A program made the translations under genes and the position numbers. The notes beneath the pieces were generated by a model, which was given only the letters and a program-made list of their open reading frames with translations, was not told the DNA's origin and searched no databases. DNA of 64,000 bases from Cristatella mucedo (taxonomy: Eukaryota > Bryozoa > Phylactolaemata > Cristatellidae): assembly GCA_009760855.2 (NCBI GenBank), contig WPIO01000053.1, forward strand, positions 926,001 to 990,000, written 5' to 3'. Shown here in pieces: positions 13,301 to 26,901 of the stretch (within the stretch, counting starts at the first letter, position 1; the number at the start of each line of letters is the position of its first letter).

Positions 13301-16300
13301 TAGATGGTAGCCCCTCAACCCTATAAACTGAAAATGTTTAGTGTGTCGTCACCAGAAGTAAGAACAACTTTGTATGCACTTTTGAGTAATTACTCGAAGG
13401 AAATGTCATTTGAGTGTAGCGTTCTGCAAGACAATCCTGTCGTGCGAGGATGCACTAATCAGGTAAGCCTCTGGTGCAACCCAGCCATCAGGTCGCTGGC
13501 TGTGACCTAAAAGGACACTAGAACTTGACCCTGACTGGCTGGAATTACGGCCACTATGAACATAACCTCATATAGGAGGCACCAATTTGAGCTGAAGAGC
13601 AGCAGTGTTCGATCGAGTCAGAAGCATTAACCTCCACGAGTTTCAATAGTTGCATCTTTCGAAAGAAAATGCACGCTGCTACCGATAGTGACTTTTCGCC
13701 ACCCTTAAACGTAAAAGTTAGTGATAATTAAGCAATTCAAGCAGCTTGGTCTCGCGATGCGAATATTTGGACAAGTGTGCATGTATGTGACATATATCTA
13801 GGAGTTTTGTGTGTGCACGTAAGTGAAATCCCATGGCCTGCTGCAGCTTAAGTAATCATACTTGCTGCCTGCTTTCCTGCAGCAGTATGGCTCCTAGGCC
13901 AACCTCTGTGACCTAGATACTGCATTCTACTTTGGTTTTTTAGTGCGTACCACTGCCTTGACGTAGTTTAGCAAAAGTAGGCAATTGCTTTATATTATTT
14001 TTCAGCTCGTGGCTTGTAGATGAAGATCACACGACCGTTGCGAGACTTTCCAGACGTATTGGAGCGCTGACTGGCTTAAGCCTGTCAACAGTGGAGCCTC
14101 TGCAGGTCAGCCTGAACTGGTTTTGCTGGCTTGGTCCAGCAGTTAAGGTGCTCGCCCCGACCAAGGTCTGGCTGAGGTCGTGGGCTCGAGCCCCCGAGGC
14201 GCCTGAATTGAAGCGCCTGAATAGAGATTACTTTCTCTTAGTGCCCCACACAAATGAATTATATTATTATTATTACTATCAGCCTGACGGTCGAGCCTGA
14301 CGACTCGAAGGAAATGTAGCTCCAGCTGCACGTCCAGGTGCTTGTTGTTCGACGAGCGTGTCACCAATTATGCCTCTTCCATTAGCAGCTTTTCCATTTA
14401 ATTTAGGAGCTTAGCGAGCTAGACTTTTGAGGCTGCGCTTACATTCCATGCCGCTTCATTAGCGAGAAAGAACTGCTACTGAGGCTGCTAGCAATTCGAA
14501 ACAATGGATGCCAGTATCCTCTGTTGCCCAGCCATGCTCACGGTAATTGGAACAATGGCTGCTAGTCTCATTTTAAGAGAGGCTCTGTACATACGACTTG
14601 AATCAGTGGCTGTTAGTCTCTCTCTACGTGTTGAGGCTCTGTGCACACTTCCTAGTCACTTTAAACGAATGCAGAACTTACGAGTGATGCATATGGCTTT
14701 GCATGACGCCGACGACATCGATTCATGATAGCACTATAGCCGAGATCCCCGGGCGCTAACCTATTCTCGCTACGGCCCTGACTGTCTATGCTCGCTCTTG
14801 GTCGTTACTCGGGCCCTCCGGCAACAGTAGTTTAAGGGTGATCGGCTGGGTACACAACACTTTAGCACATGCATGCACTATACAAAGAAGGAACTAGACG
14901 AGTCTACAGCTAGGATCCTATTCAAGGTCAACTATGGGATCGCTAGATGACGCTGAACTCGAACAAACTTGCTAGTTGTTCAGTTGAATTCCGCAGTCCC
15001 ACCGTTCTACCAACTCTGTTCTAACAGTACAAGCATACGCCGACAAAGACCCGGCTAGCTGAGTAACTTCTAGGATGATCGGAGTCGACGTCTACCACAG
15101 TCAAGAGAAGCCCGCTACAAGGGGGAACGCGGAATATACAAGTCACAACAGCGAGTGTGCTATCTGGCATCGCTCGGTAGCATCCAACACCACGACTTAC
15201 TCGGCTAACTTCCGTTACCCGAGAGCTCCGACGACCTCTCGTCACCACTCATCCAGCCATGCCCATAGGTCAGACCTCGGCTCAGTCGGCGACCCCCGTC
15301 GGCGACCCCTGTAGCACCACAGCCGTCCAGTCCCAGCCAACCGAACCTAGCCTAGGTACAACAATATGAAACGGGATTCGTATCCATTAGTAGAAACAGT
15401 AATCTCCTAAATGCTTATGCCTCAGAAATATATAAATGGAAATAATGCCTTGTAGGCTTTGCTTTGGTGATAATGAGTATGATTAACACGATTGACCTAT
15501 TTTGACGAGACCATGACCTATTTTGACGAGACCATGACCAATTTTGACGAGACCAGTGACAGATTCACGTGCTGTGGCTCGCATTTAGTAAGAAAGCCCA
15601 GCAAATCGATTAAAAATAGCATCTAGGTTCCCGTAATTTTTTCAAAAATTACTCAACATGTTTAGAAATCAGTAGATGTTCTAGATTTGATGTTACACGA
15701 CAAATCAATTTCTCGAAGAGGTTTCAAGCATTTAGCTTCATCATGCTTCCATTATTATTATTACTGTCTTTCGGAACCATGTTACAAGTACATCCTAGTG
15801 AAGGTGCTCGCCTTGCTCATCGGACTAAGCTCTCACGCTATCCTTGAAATTTTCATGATGAGCATTAAGGATATTGACTTTGAAAGACATTCACCATCTG
15901 ATTGTGGCATATTCTGTAAGAGAGCCTGAACCAGCTGCTTTATAGTTTTTGGTATATAGTGGTATATTTTGGTTTGTTTTGGTATATTTTGGTTTATAGC
16001 GATTGCCCTGAAAGCCGTGAACTAGTGAGACGAAACCTTTCCAAGCCACTTTCACCGTCCTGTTCAGCTTCTTGGGGAATTCTTAAAACTCTTTATCAAT
16101 GCCAAACTCTCCACAATCTTTACCTGCGGTCTGACAAAGATACCAGATTTGATGATTGCCTCAGACAGCTTCGTAAAGACATCCTTGGAGGTACTAGAGA
16201 ACTGCTGACTCATTGACTAAAGCCATGACAAATTGCTTGATGAGACCTAACTTGATTTTTAGTGATGTCATCACCACCTTTCGAGGGTCTACGAACAGTG

Positions 16301-19300
16301 CTCACTCGGATGCTGCTCTTCCATAAAGAGAAATTATTCTGCTTGCTGTGGCTAGTCCCTTTTCTGTTACCAAGCCTTAGTTTCCTGGCTGTCCTATGGG
16401 AAAGGAAACTTTGTGAAGCCGCCTTGAATGCCAATCGGGCGGGCAGGAATGGCAAGCCGTTTCTGATTCAGCTTCTGGTGATCTTGCCGTTTCTAATAAT
16501 AATTGAAATCTTTTGAAGTCAGCTCTCATGCACCGAACGTCTTGAACTCACTTCAAGCTACAGTCACTACCTTACGTCATTTAAGTCTCAGTTAAAGAAG
16601 CATCCGCTACAGTCTGTTTTCTCTTCACCCCAGTGAACTTGATCCTTTTCGAGCAGGTGCGCATCTCTGCATGCGCACCTGTGCATGATTCCGTGCAAGT
16701 TAGCACCCTTAGCCTCCGGTGTGGTGCATGCTGGGCTACATGCCTAATACTTGTCTGCTCGTGTCTGCTTGATACCATACATTTCACTTATCCTCGGGTA
16801 ATCAATTTCTAAAAGCGAGACTTGATGCACCTTGATTAAGTTCGCTAAGGGAGATTTACAAGCGATCTACTATTATTGTTATTGTTTTTGTTATTTTACT
16901 ATTATTACGTCGATGTACTGACCAACAGATTTAACTGGTGCATTTCTCTTTGAGGTGCACAGAGTGAGCTATAGGGAGAGACGGGTACTTGTTCCCGCTA
17001 TGAACTAGCACGGGTTTGACGATCCTGGATGAATAATCCACGAATAGATATGATTCGCTCATAATGCAGTTATTCCAATAGCCTCGAATAGCACAAGCAT
17101 AGCCTTTAATGCAGACTAGAGGTGTTGGGAAAAGTCGTTATTACTTCTTTCACTTATCTGTAACCTTCACACCTTCATCCAACAAGCTCCATTCCTTGAG
17201 CATATATGTCAGAAGTTCCAATCGTCGAGGTCTTCCTGATTCGGGAAGTGTGGCTTTCTCTCCTCGGCCGCATCTCAAACTGTAATCCTCTGGATCTGCA
17301 AAATCCTCCTCGCTATTGGCTGCTCTCTCCCTCCTGAAGATGGCTGATCTCTCTCCGGACGGGTGGGATCAGGGAGCTCAGGGTTTGAGCTGTAGAGTTT
17401 AGGTGATTGGTGAATGGATAGACAGGGGAGGCCAGCCCTTGGCAGTCATCTCATCAAGCTTGCCATCTTGAGGTTAGCCACCGTTAAAAACCGGTATTGC
17501 CTCTTACAACGGGCTTTGCAGTTAGTCGGGAAAAGTACTTCCAAAGCTAGTACTTCCGTCATGCCCCCAGTCCCCCTTGTACCATGTGCCCTTTTCAAGA
17601 GCATCCCTTGCCCCGTGGGGGCATTCGTAGCCCGGTGGGCTGGAGCGTCCCGTGGAAGCGGAACCCCGAGGAAGCCCCGTGAGAGCATCGCGTATCCAAT
17701 TCAGTTCAAGTACTTCTACTCCCAGCATGCCGAGTCTCTCAGCAAGGGCAAGTACCTGAGATGGCCCTGGAGGTAAGGTGCTAGCTCCTCACGACTGAAG
17801 TTTTGGATTCCAATCCTACTATGGGCGATCCTTTACTTCGAAATGCAAACTGGTGGAATAGCCGTTAAGGCTTTTCTGTCGCGATACATTTGAGGCTGTT
17901 AAATCAGTATTTTTTTAACGATCAGCTAACGTTTCTAATTTATGGTCACGTTATTCCTACGATCTGAATAGGCTTTTTCTGTTTTAGCCACTTTTAAAAA
18001 CCGGATGTCATTTACATAAGGAGTAGACGTTTTCTGCCAGCCACGATAAGTGAACTCGCAACCAAACAATCTCGGCACAAGGCCAAGGCCGTTCTTCGCC
18101 GTTTTTTGTTTCGCTTTAGACATATTTACCAAAAGGCTACCCAAAAGTTGCGTTTTGCTTACCTCAAAGCCAGGTCACGGCATCAGCTCGCGAACACGTA
18201 ACTTGTCGCTCGGGCAGTTAAACTTTGCACTTACTTTCCTCTGCAAGTCATCATATTTTCAATTTGACTGAATGATATTGAAATAGACAGCATATGTGTT
18301 GACTCATTAGAAATTACTCTTTCCAGGGAGCTTCGTGTTCTGGGCGAAGGGTGAAATTGGAGAGTAATCAGAAGGGCACGCATTTTGCTGCTAGTGCCAG
18401 GCTCAGGATAACTCTGTCATTGGCTGAGCAGTGCTTGTTATCTTTGTATGCTGATCAAGCTGGAATTCCGCTGCTATTGGGCTAACGTGCCTTTCCCATT
18501 CTTGTTTCTAGGTCCTGAATTATGGCATCGGTGGCCATTACGAACCACACGTAGACTTCACGCGGGTAAGCATTCTAAAGTTGTACATTGCCGGTCTATA
18601 CACATGCTCCTGAAATTCAATGTCTCACACACGATTGACACAGTTATCAGCTTTTCTTAGCGAACTGCTCATCGACAACGTTCACCCTAATGAATGATTA
18701 TTACATTGCCCTGTCAGTATCATTGATCTTGATAGGCTCAGGGACCTCGGTTCTGCAAACGATTTCGGTGGTTCCGAGAATGGGTGTTCACCCATGCTCT
18801 TGCCATGAATGGGTACCTTGACGCTTAACAAGTCGTTAGTAATACTGCAGTCGCTAATGGTCCTGGATGCTTTTAAGTGCTACCAACACAATATTAATGA
18901 CACAAAAAAGTATATGTACATTTTAGAACAGGACAGACTGCGTTTCTTCTCGTCCTGCTTCTAGCGTTTTGCTTTGTTGTCAGATTATTGACATTTATTT
19001 TGTTTGGAATGTTGGGCGTGAGTCTTTGTTTGTAAATGCCACGTGTCCTTGGTATTTTCGGATCTGATCCTCGTTTGATGCTGCCTGCTAGGCCAAGTGC
19101 TAGACTTCGTGCACAAACCTGAGTTTCGTGAGCAACCGGGACCCTTGTGCCAAACCCTGACTCTCATGGGCAGCTATATCTAATAAGATCCTCAACCCAG
19201 GCTCATAGAGCTCGCCTGCCGTTTTCGCTCCAGTAAGGATTTCCTTAGCTCAGCAGCCCAGCAGGACTGTCTCTGAGGGTCTGCCTTTGGCCAACTTGTA

Positions 19301-22300
19301 GCCAATGAGTGGTGCAGTGGACGTCTGCATGAGCCTAACGAGGTGACAGGCCTAGTATTCTTGTAGTGCTGAACCAATCAGAAGTGAGCCCGGCCTTGGT
19401 GACTTCAATAGACCTCATGAACTCCGTGAAAATCCGGTGATGAACCTACTGGGTGGGGTTACTGTGACAGCTCTCTGCTCGATCTGTCGTCGGGCTGGGT
19501 AGCCCGACCGAGCAACAAGCCTGCTGGCTCCAACACCAAACACTTTATTCTCCAAACCAGGCTGGTCATGCCCAGTCAACACACACAAGACGGCTGACGG
19601 CATCGGGGGATTTAGCCCTCCCCCTCAATTTCTTCGGCAGCCCTATTCTGTGCATGTGTTTATTGGCACTGTCGAGCCATTGCTCGTTCCGAACCCGCAC
19701 GACAGCTGGTGGCAGTTTGTGGTAGATGGATGTCACCACAGATGTTCCCAATGCATGGATTTGGGCAGGACTGCCGAGTCGTCCATCTATCGAGTCATCG
19801 TCTGTCCTCCACCACTCGAGAGCCTGCTGCTGCTGCTGCTTAGACAGTCTGAGCCCTCGTAGAGTCTCCGCCAAGTGCTCGCAGGCTGCATAATTCTTTT
19901 CCCTTGCAGTAACTGATTTAAATTAGCTGGTTCGTGTAAAGTCTGGATGTCGAGCTCAGAGTATCTGCTGTCGCTCTACATTTTTGGCCCCAAGCCTCGA
20001 GGCGAATGTCATTAACCCAAAGTTAAAGTGGCCAACACTTGAATCAGACTTAATTTTATTAATCGATCCAAATGTAGTCTCTTGTGAGAGCACTGCCTCG
20101 GAACAACGCAGCCTAAGAGTTTAGATCAAAACTGAACAAAACATGTCCATTAATTCAAGTAGCAAGCCATCTCACAGGCCACTGATTAAAGGATACTCTG
20201 TGATCGGCTGAACACTGAATTACTTAAAAGGTGATTGTGTGCCACCAGTCATTGGCTGCAGAAATATGACAGCGATAAAAACAATAACGAGCTCATTTGT
20301 ATAGCGGCAGCCTGAGGTAATAACTAAATCCAGGCACTGTACAGCTCAAGAATGCTGTACAGATAATGAAAGGGTTAGTGACATGCATTCTGTAATACTT
20401 GGACAAGCGAGCACACACCTGCACGTATGTTATGACTAGAGTAGCTTGCAAAAGAAAACACGAAGGAACTCAGGCCATTGGTTAGTAGGACCTCTGGCAA
20501 TTAGCATGCCCTTAATCATGCACAGTTAAGCTCGAAAATTGAAAAATAGCAAAGCAGACCAGTTCACAGCGGTGAAGCAGAAAGCTTGAAGCCATAGCGC
20601 TGTCACAGCGGACAGCTGTCACTTATGTGCACAGTTGTGCTCCAGCCAATTGTTACACTCCTAATTCTTTACACTACTGCTGGAAGCTACCCATAAATAT
20701 ATAGTGTTGCCCACCCACTGGCAGCTGTTCATAGATGTTGGTATGTAACACCTCTGCTATTCTTACCACTTTGGCTCTAAGCCAAAACTTCCAAATTATT
20801 TGACTTCCCACTTTAACTAGTTCTTTTGAGGAAACTAACTTGGCAATTTGATCGGAGCAGAGAAATGATCCTATGCACTACACTAAATCAGTCTTGGAGA
20901 GGTTGTAGATTAACTGGTACCTCTAAGGTGGACAGGCAGCCATTGCAAGCCAAGCCATCCAAAGGCAGCCGTAGTTACACACGGTCTTCTGCAAATATCT
21001 ATGGAGTACAAGCACTTTTGGAAGCCTGTTCAGCGGAATGTATCAGTCTGTTTTTCTTGTAGGTGAAGGACAGGAATGCATTCTCTGAGAATGTTGGAAA
21101 CCGCTTGGCAACGTTTCTCAATTACGTGAGTGTCTGTGCACTACCCTTTTACAGTGTGTGTTAATGTGGTGGAAGGCACGATAGATTTAATACACGATTA
21201 TGAGCTTGATTATTGGTTAATTATTAGCTGCAAAGATTATTCGGGTCAACACAAGCTGTCATAAAAGTTGCACACAGTCAAATCTGCCTATTTTCAGCTT
21301 CATAACATTGCTAAAACTCGGGCTTGTTTAGATAAGGATACCACGTCCAAGTTGGTCCATGCATTCGTGACATCCCATCTCGACTTCTGCAACTCACTGC
21401 TTACTGGCCGACCAGCATGTGCGATCAGGCGATTGCAGCTGGTGCAAAACTCTGCAGCTGGGCTTGTCTATCCTGAGCGTAGCAGTTGCCACATTACTCC
21501 ACTTCTCGCCGACCTGCACCGCCTACCAGTCAAGCAACGGATTGACTACAGGGTTTTGTTGCACACTTTTAGGTGGCTTCATTCTTTGGCTCCAGCCTAT
21601 CTCTCCGACATACTCCCCCATCAGGCCAAGCATCGTACCACCCGCTTTTCGGAATCCAACAGTCTAGAAATACCTCGTACAAACTTTAAATCCTTTGGAG
21701 ACCGTGCATTTAGCTCGTATGCCCCCACAGCCTGGAACTCCCTCCCGACCTGCGTCAGAACATCCCCTGACCTGACCACATTCAAAAGGAAATTAAAAAC
21801 GCCTATTTAGGACAGCATTTAGTGGGTCCATGTGATTCGTCCTTGACGTGCTTATGCGTGCTGACACTGTGCATGCTGCCACTAACCACATTTGCATGCT
21901 GACCCTGTGCATGTCACCCCTAACCATGTTATTCATTTTGTTTGTTTTTCAAGCATGATTTCACTTACCATTCAATTGCATTTCCCTTTGCAGCAAATCT
22001 AAAGCGCCTGGAAAGAGATTAAGTTCTCTGAGGGCGCTTTATCAAGTACATTACTATTATTATTATTATTATTGCACCAAGAATAAATGCGGAAACCATC
22101 ACAGGCGTTATGTAGGCAATGATCACGATCAAATGCCCTTCAGCTGAACTTCAAAGGATATAATTTTTACTATTTTCAGCTAGGTGACAGATTCGTGTAG
22201 AATAAAATTGAGTGGTCACTGGGCTTTGAAATCACATACGACGACTGACTAGGAAAGACATAAATGGGCTCGAGGATTCTAGCTAGGTTAGATAAGATTG

Positions 22301-25300
22301 CCTTGCTTCGGTTGGCTGCAAATAATTGCTTCCAGGACTCGGCATGTGATCTGCATCGTGAGCCTTTAGATTTTTCTTGAAATGACTCGAATATTTTCCA
22401 AAGAAGCTGCGGCCTACAATGTTGGATCATCGTGTTGGTCCAACAATATGTCCTAAAAAGTTTTTTTCCTAACAGCCAGATGTGCTTCACGTTCCTTCAC
22501 TGCTAGACTGTTGGCCACATGTTTTTTTTATCAAAATCCATTAATACCCAGAGGCAGAGTCTAGGGCAGCCAGTCCAGTGCAGCCAGTTCTATCGAGGTC
22601 GACTCATCGGTCCGTGCTTAGCACGTGGCTTTGAAGCCTTGGCTTAAAATATCTGCTTAGATGCCTGTTACTACCGATGCACTTTCACTCGGCTATCTTA
22701 TTGGGGACAGACCATAGTGCGAAGGCTAGTTTTCAAAAGGCGCCCACATTCCTTGCAAAAGAGGTGATATGCTGACCAGGCTGGTCAGCTAAAAATTGAA
22801 ACAGTAGCAGCAGGAATTAGCAGTGTTGTCGGTTATGGTGCAGCCATTTTCCTGCTGTCAGGCCGGCTATCGTGCAGCCATTGCCGCGATGTTCTGCTGA
22901 GCTGCAGCCGCATCTAGCAATTCTGCTTCCAGCGATCCCTTAGCGACAGCGATTCACGATATTCGGTTTTGGCTGACGACGATTGAGCACAGGCGGCGTC
23001 CAATGTAGCGCAAAAGCCTCGCAAAATTCTGCAGCTAAAAACCACGCATGTCCGATGGCTTTACGATTACACAGGTGGACACATACTGTGTCAGTGGTTG
23101 GAATTCCCAAAGGCTGAGCTCTCGACACTGGCGACCTTGCTACTTTAATACGTGCATTAAAAGGCACTGCCAGCACTGCGCGAAGGTCCGGTATTAATTG
23201 ATTGTTTCACATTTGCTAGCTAACTAGGGAACTTAAGGTGATGACGTCCAGGTTTTGTAGCTTGGTGGTCGTTTGGAACTGGAGCCCCAAAACTCGATTC
23301 TTTCAGCCCCTTGGTTTACATAACTCGAGCACTAGAAGGTCAAGGGTGATTAATCAAGGTTCCTGTGAGCTTCTTCCTCTGCAGGTATCTCTGAATAGCC
23401 TCCCCTTTAAATAACAGTAGATTAATTTACTCAAAAATAATAATGACACTTGTTTCCTTGTATAGCTCTCTTAAAATACCATATATCTACTATTCGTTGT
23501 AAATTATTATTAATATTAAAGCATTGAGCAACTCAGAAAGTATTTTCGTCTACTAGCATAACATGTATGCCAAAAGATTTCAATTTAGTTCGAAGGAGAA
23601 GTGAGATGCTGAGGATTTCGTGGCCTGGTGTGAGAGGATGTGACTAGGTGAGCATGAGCAGCTGGCTAGGCTGATGGCTGGTGCAGCCGGTGAAGGGACT
23701 GTAAGCCAAACAGAGGATCAGTCCAACACTAACCACATTTGCATGCTGACCATGTGTGCATGTCACCCCTAACCATGTTATTCATTTTGTTTGTTTATCA
23801 AGCATGATATTACTCTCCATTCAATTGCATTTCCCTTTGCAGCAAATGTAAAGCACGTATAGAGAGATTGAGTTCTCTGAGGGTGCTTTATCAAGTGCAT
23901 TATTATTATTATTTTTATTATTGTTATTATTATTATTATTAACACGAAGCAATTCTTAAAATCGTTTCGTGCTTGATTGAAAGCCAGGGCGAAGCTCGCG
24001 AAGGCAGAAGTGCTTTGCTATGGCTGTACTGCCAGGTACTGCAGACGAAACGAGTTGCTGGTAGTGTCTGCAGAGAAAAGTTCGAGACACGTCATTTGTC
24101 GCTAGCGTGTTTTACCGCATTCATACTTGATAGATATCATGCATGTATGAGGCTGTCAAATTCAGCAAATTAAACCATAGAGGTTGCATGCAAATTTGAC
24201 ATTTCTTGTGTTTATGTACATTTCTATGGAGAGGTCTCAAAGATCTCATTGGATTTCCCAAATGGGCAGTGATTCAAAGCAGGTTAAGAACTACTGCCTT
24301 AGGCAATGAAGACCCTTGCCAATCATGGCCACATGTGACCGTTAAATTGCCAAGGGCACGGCAGTCCCGAGATTTATAGATCTATTGACAGTACAAGCTA
24401 CCTGTCGCCAGGAATGCATCAAGGTGTCAGCTCTCAAGCATGTTTCGACATACACGTTCCTTCCGACAGTAAAACACCGCAGCCTCACTGGAATGAGCAA
24501 CTAAAATACAGCTGACCAAACTTTCGTCAAAAAGCTTAAGTGTCTCATAGCGCATCAAGAATCTTACCTTGAGCAGTTGCGTATTCACCTAAGGCACGTG
24601 AACCTATAGTAACATGGTGCCGCTGGCGTGATTATGGACTGCAGCCACATGCTTGCTTTGAGTGGCCTCGTGTCACGGATGCTCTATGGCCGGATGCATA
24701 AGAACGGATTCAGATTAAAGTGTTGGTGGATATCAAGAATCGTGCTCACCGAGCGCCTGAAATGCGCTTGGGCCTGCATGTGATGACAGCGGCCCTGTGA
24801 CCCTGCACTGCCACTTTTTTCTTCTACTACGCAGCTTGCATTGCCCTGTGCAGTACCTTGCATTGCCCTGTATACAATGTGCAGTACCTTGCATTGCACC
24901 TTTGATGAACCTTCCGATCCGGCCGATTTTCAACACGAGCGTTGTAAGTGTGAGAGTGAGTGTTAAGGCGAGCTTCTTGGCAACATTTTTTCTTTTAAAA
25001 CTGCGAATAAAGTAGGTAAAATGATCTCAAGGTCTCAATGACGTAGTGGCACTAAAGCCTTGGCATCTGTCGCTCCTGCTTGCAATGAGCGATGAACAGT
25101 TTCCCCTGATTGACTCGAACTCAAAGCATGATTCGCTAAGTACGTTTTCCCTTGGCCGAGACTCACTGACGCTCAGCCTCGTGTGCTTAATTTCAAGCCA
25201 AGCCAATCGTTGAGTGGTGCAACCGGATTAGTCTCTAAACGTGATTGCAAATGCATTATCCTTTATAAAGTAATTCTTCTGCTGACAGCTAGTAAATTAA

Positions 25301-26851
25301 GGCTGGTATTATGACATTGGCTACAGGATGGAGGCAGACAAGCTCGAATACACATGCCGGCACAAGCCCGAGTGCACACACGTACACAGCAGCTGCAGCT
25401 GCCGGATACCCTGGCTCATTTGCTGCTGACGCCGGCGCCTCTAGGGCTGCAGTTGAGCACCGATAAGCGCAGCAAAGCTCAGCACAGCTTTGCAATGAGC
25501 AGCATCCTCCATTGATTCCTGATCCTGACCTATAGCGGCTGGATCGTGTGGTCAGGTCTGACCCTGAGGTATCTGTGGGGTGCTGTTTGGCGACCTGAGG
25601 TAAGTGGTCGGTCGATCCAAGCCTACTCGGCCCACCTGGGCAGCTGGTCATCGGCTGCCTCATTTTCATAGCCATCATAGCAAGCTAGTGCCCCTATCTG
25701 TGCTGGTCATGCCATATGCATAAGCACTTCACGACGACTTAGGTCGTGGGTTCCAGTCCTGCAGCAGAAAATTGTTTTATTGCCCCCTATTCAGGTAGTA
25801 GTGATGGCCGCAAAGGCTCTTAGTGCGTCTAGTAACTCAGGTGAATATCTTTAAAGGCCCTGGGTTATAGGTTAATAGATTAGTGCCTTAATTGTTCAAG
25901 TAGTGTACATTCGAAGTACGTACAAGCTGTGTAGGAAGAAGAAGCAGCAGGCTACAGCCACAGTGCTGCGAGTTTGTGACTGGCAGCTGCTCGTGACAGA
26001 AGTCAGTCATCGAGCCTTGAGACTGCTCTGGCCAAAAGGAATGCATTTTTTTGGTCAAGGAGTTTACAATTGCTCCGGCCAGCGGAAAGTTTACAATCTT
26101 TCTGGCTAGCAAGGAGTATACAATCAATCTGGCTAGCAACGAGTATACAACAAGAATATGTCTTTCATTTAATGGCAGCTTGTTTTGGCCTTTCCTTTCT
26201 GTGGCTGCTATGAATGTGATCTAAGCTAAACATTCATTTGCTGCAGCTGAGCGACGTTCCTTCGGGTGGTGCAACAGTCTTTCCAAGATTGGGTGTCGCC
26301 GTATGGCCAACCAAGGTAAGCCGCGCGAGGTAGCTAATTCGCTGTGAAGGATATTAGATTGTCTTGCAGAAGTCTCCTAAGTGGTGTAATACTAGTACTC
26401 TAGTCGAGCCTCTAATAGGAACCGAGGAATCATCCATCAGAAAGACACAGGCTGAAGAAGGAGTTTAAATTGACATGCATTGAGTTAGAGGGAGAGAGTG
26501 CCTGCACGAGAGAGACAGAGAGAGTGGGAAGAGAGGGTGTGAGAGAAAGAGAAGAAAGGAAATACTGAGAGAGAAAGAACAGGACATTGCCGGATTAGGT
26601 AGCTAATGGAAGGGGATGCAGATTCAAAGATTAAGAATGAAATATAAATTCAAAAAGAGAGATAAGAGGGGTATGAGAATGAGAGAGAGAGAGAGAGGGG
26701 GAAAGAGAGAGAAGGAGAGAGATAAGAGGGGAATGAGAATGAGAGAGAGAGAGAGAAGAAATAGGGAGAAAGAGGGAGAGAGGAAAGAGAGAGAAAAAGA
26801 GAGAGTGAGAGAGTGTGACAGAGACAGAGAGCGAGATAAGAGGGGTATGAG

Positions 26852-26901
<50 letters not shown>

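Noticed and set aside
13304-13510. Open frame of 68 codons as an extra P4HA-A exon
   Set aside because: It matches no P4HA block, and the exons on each side already join in phase without it.
15959-16516. Two adjacent open frames (85 and 84 codons), one with a hydrophobic stretch
   Set aside because: No family motif, no splice support, and located within an intron of P4HA-A. Left unassigned.
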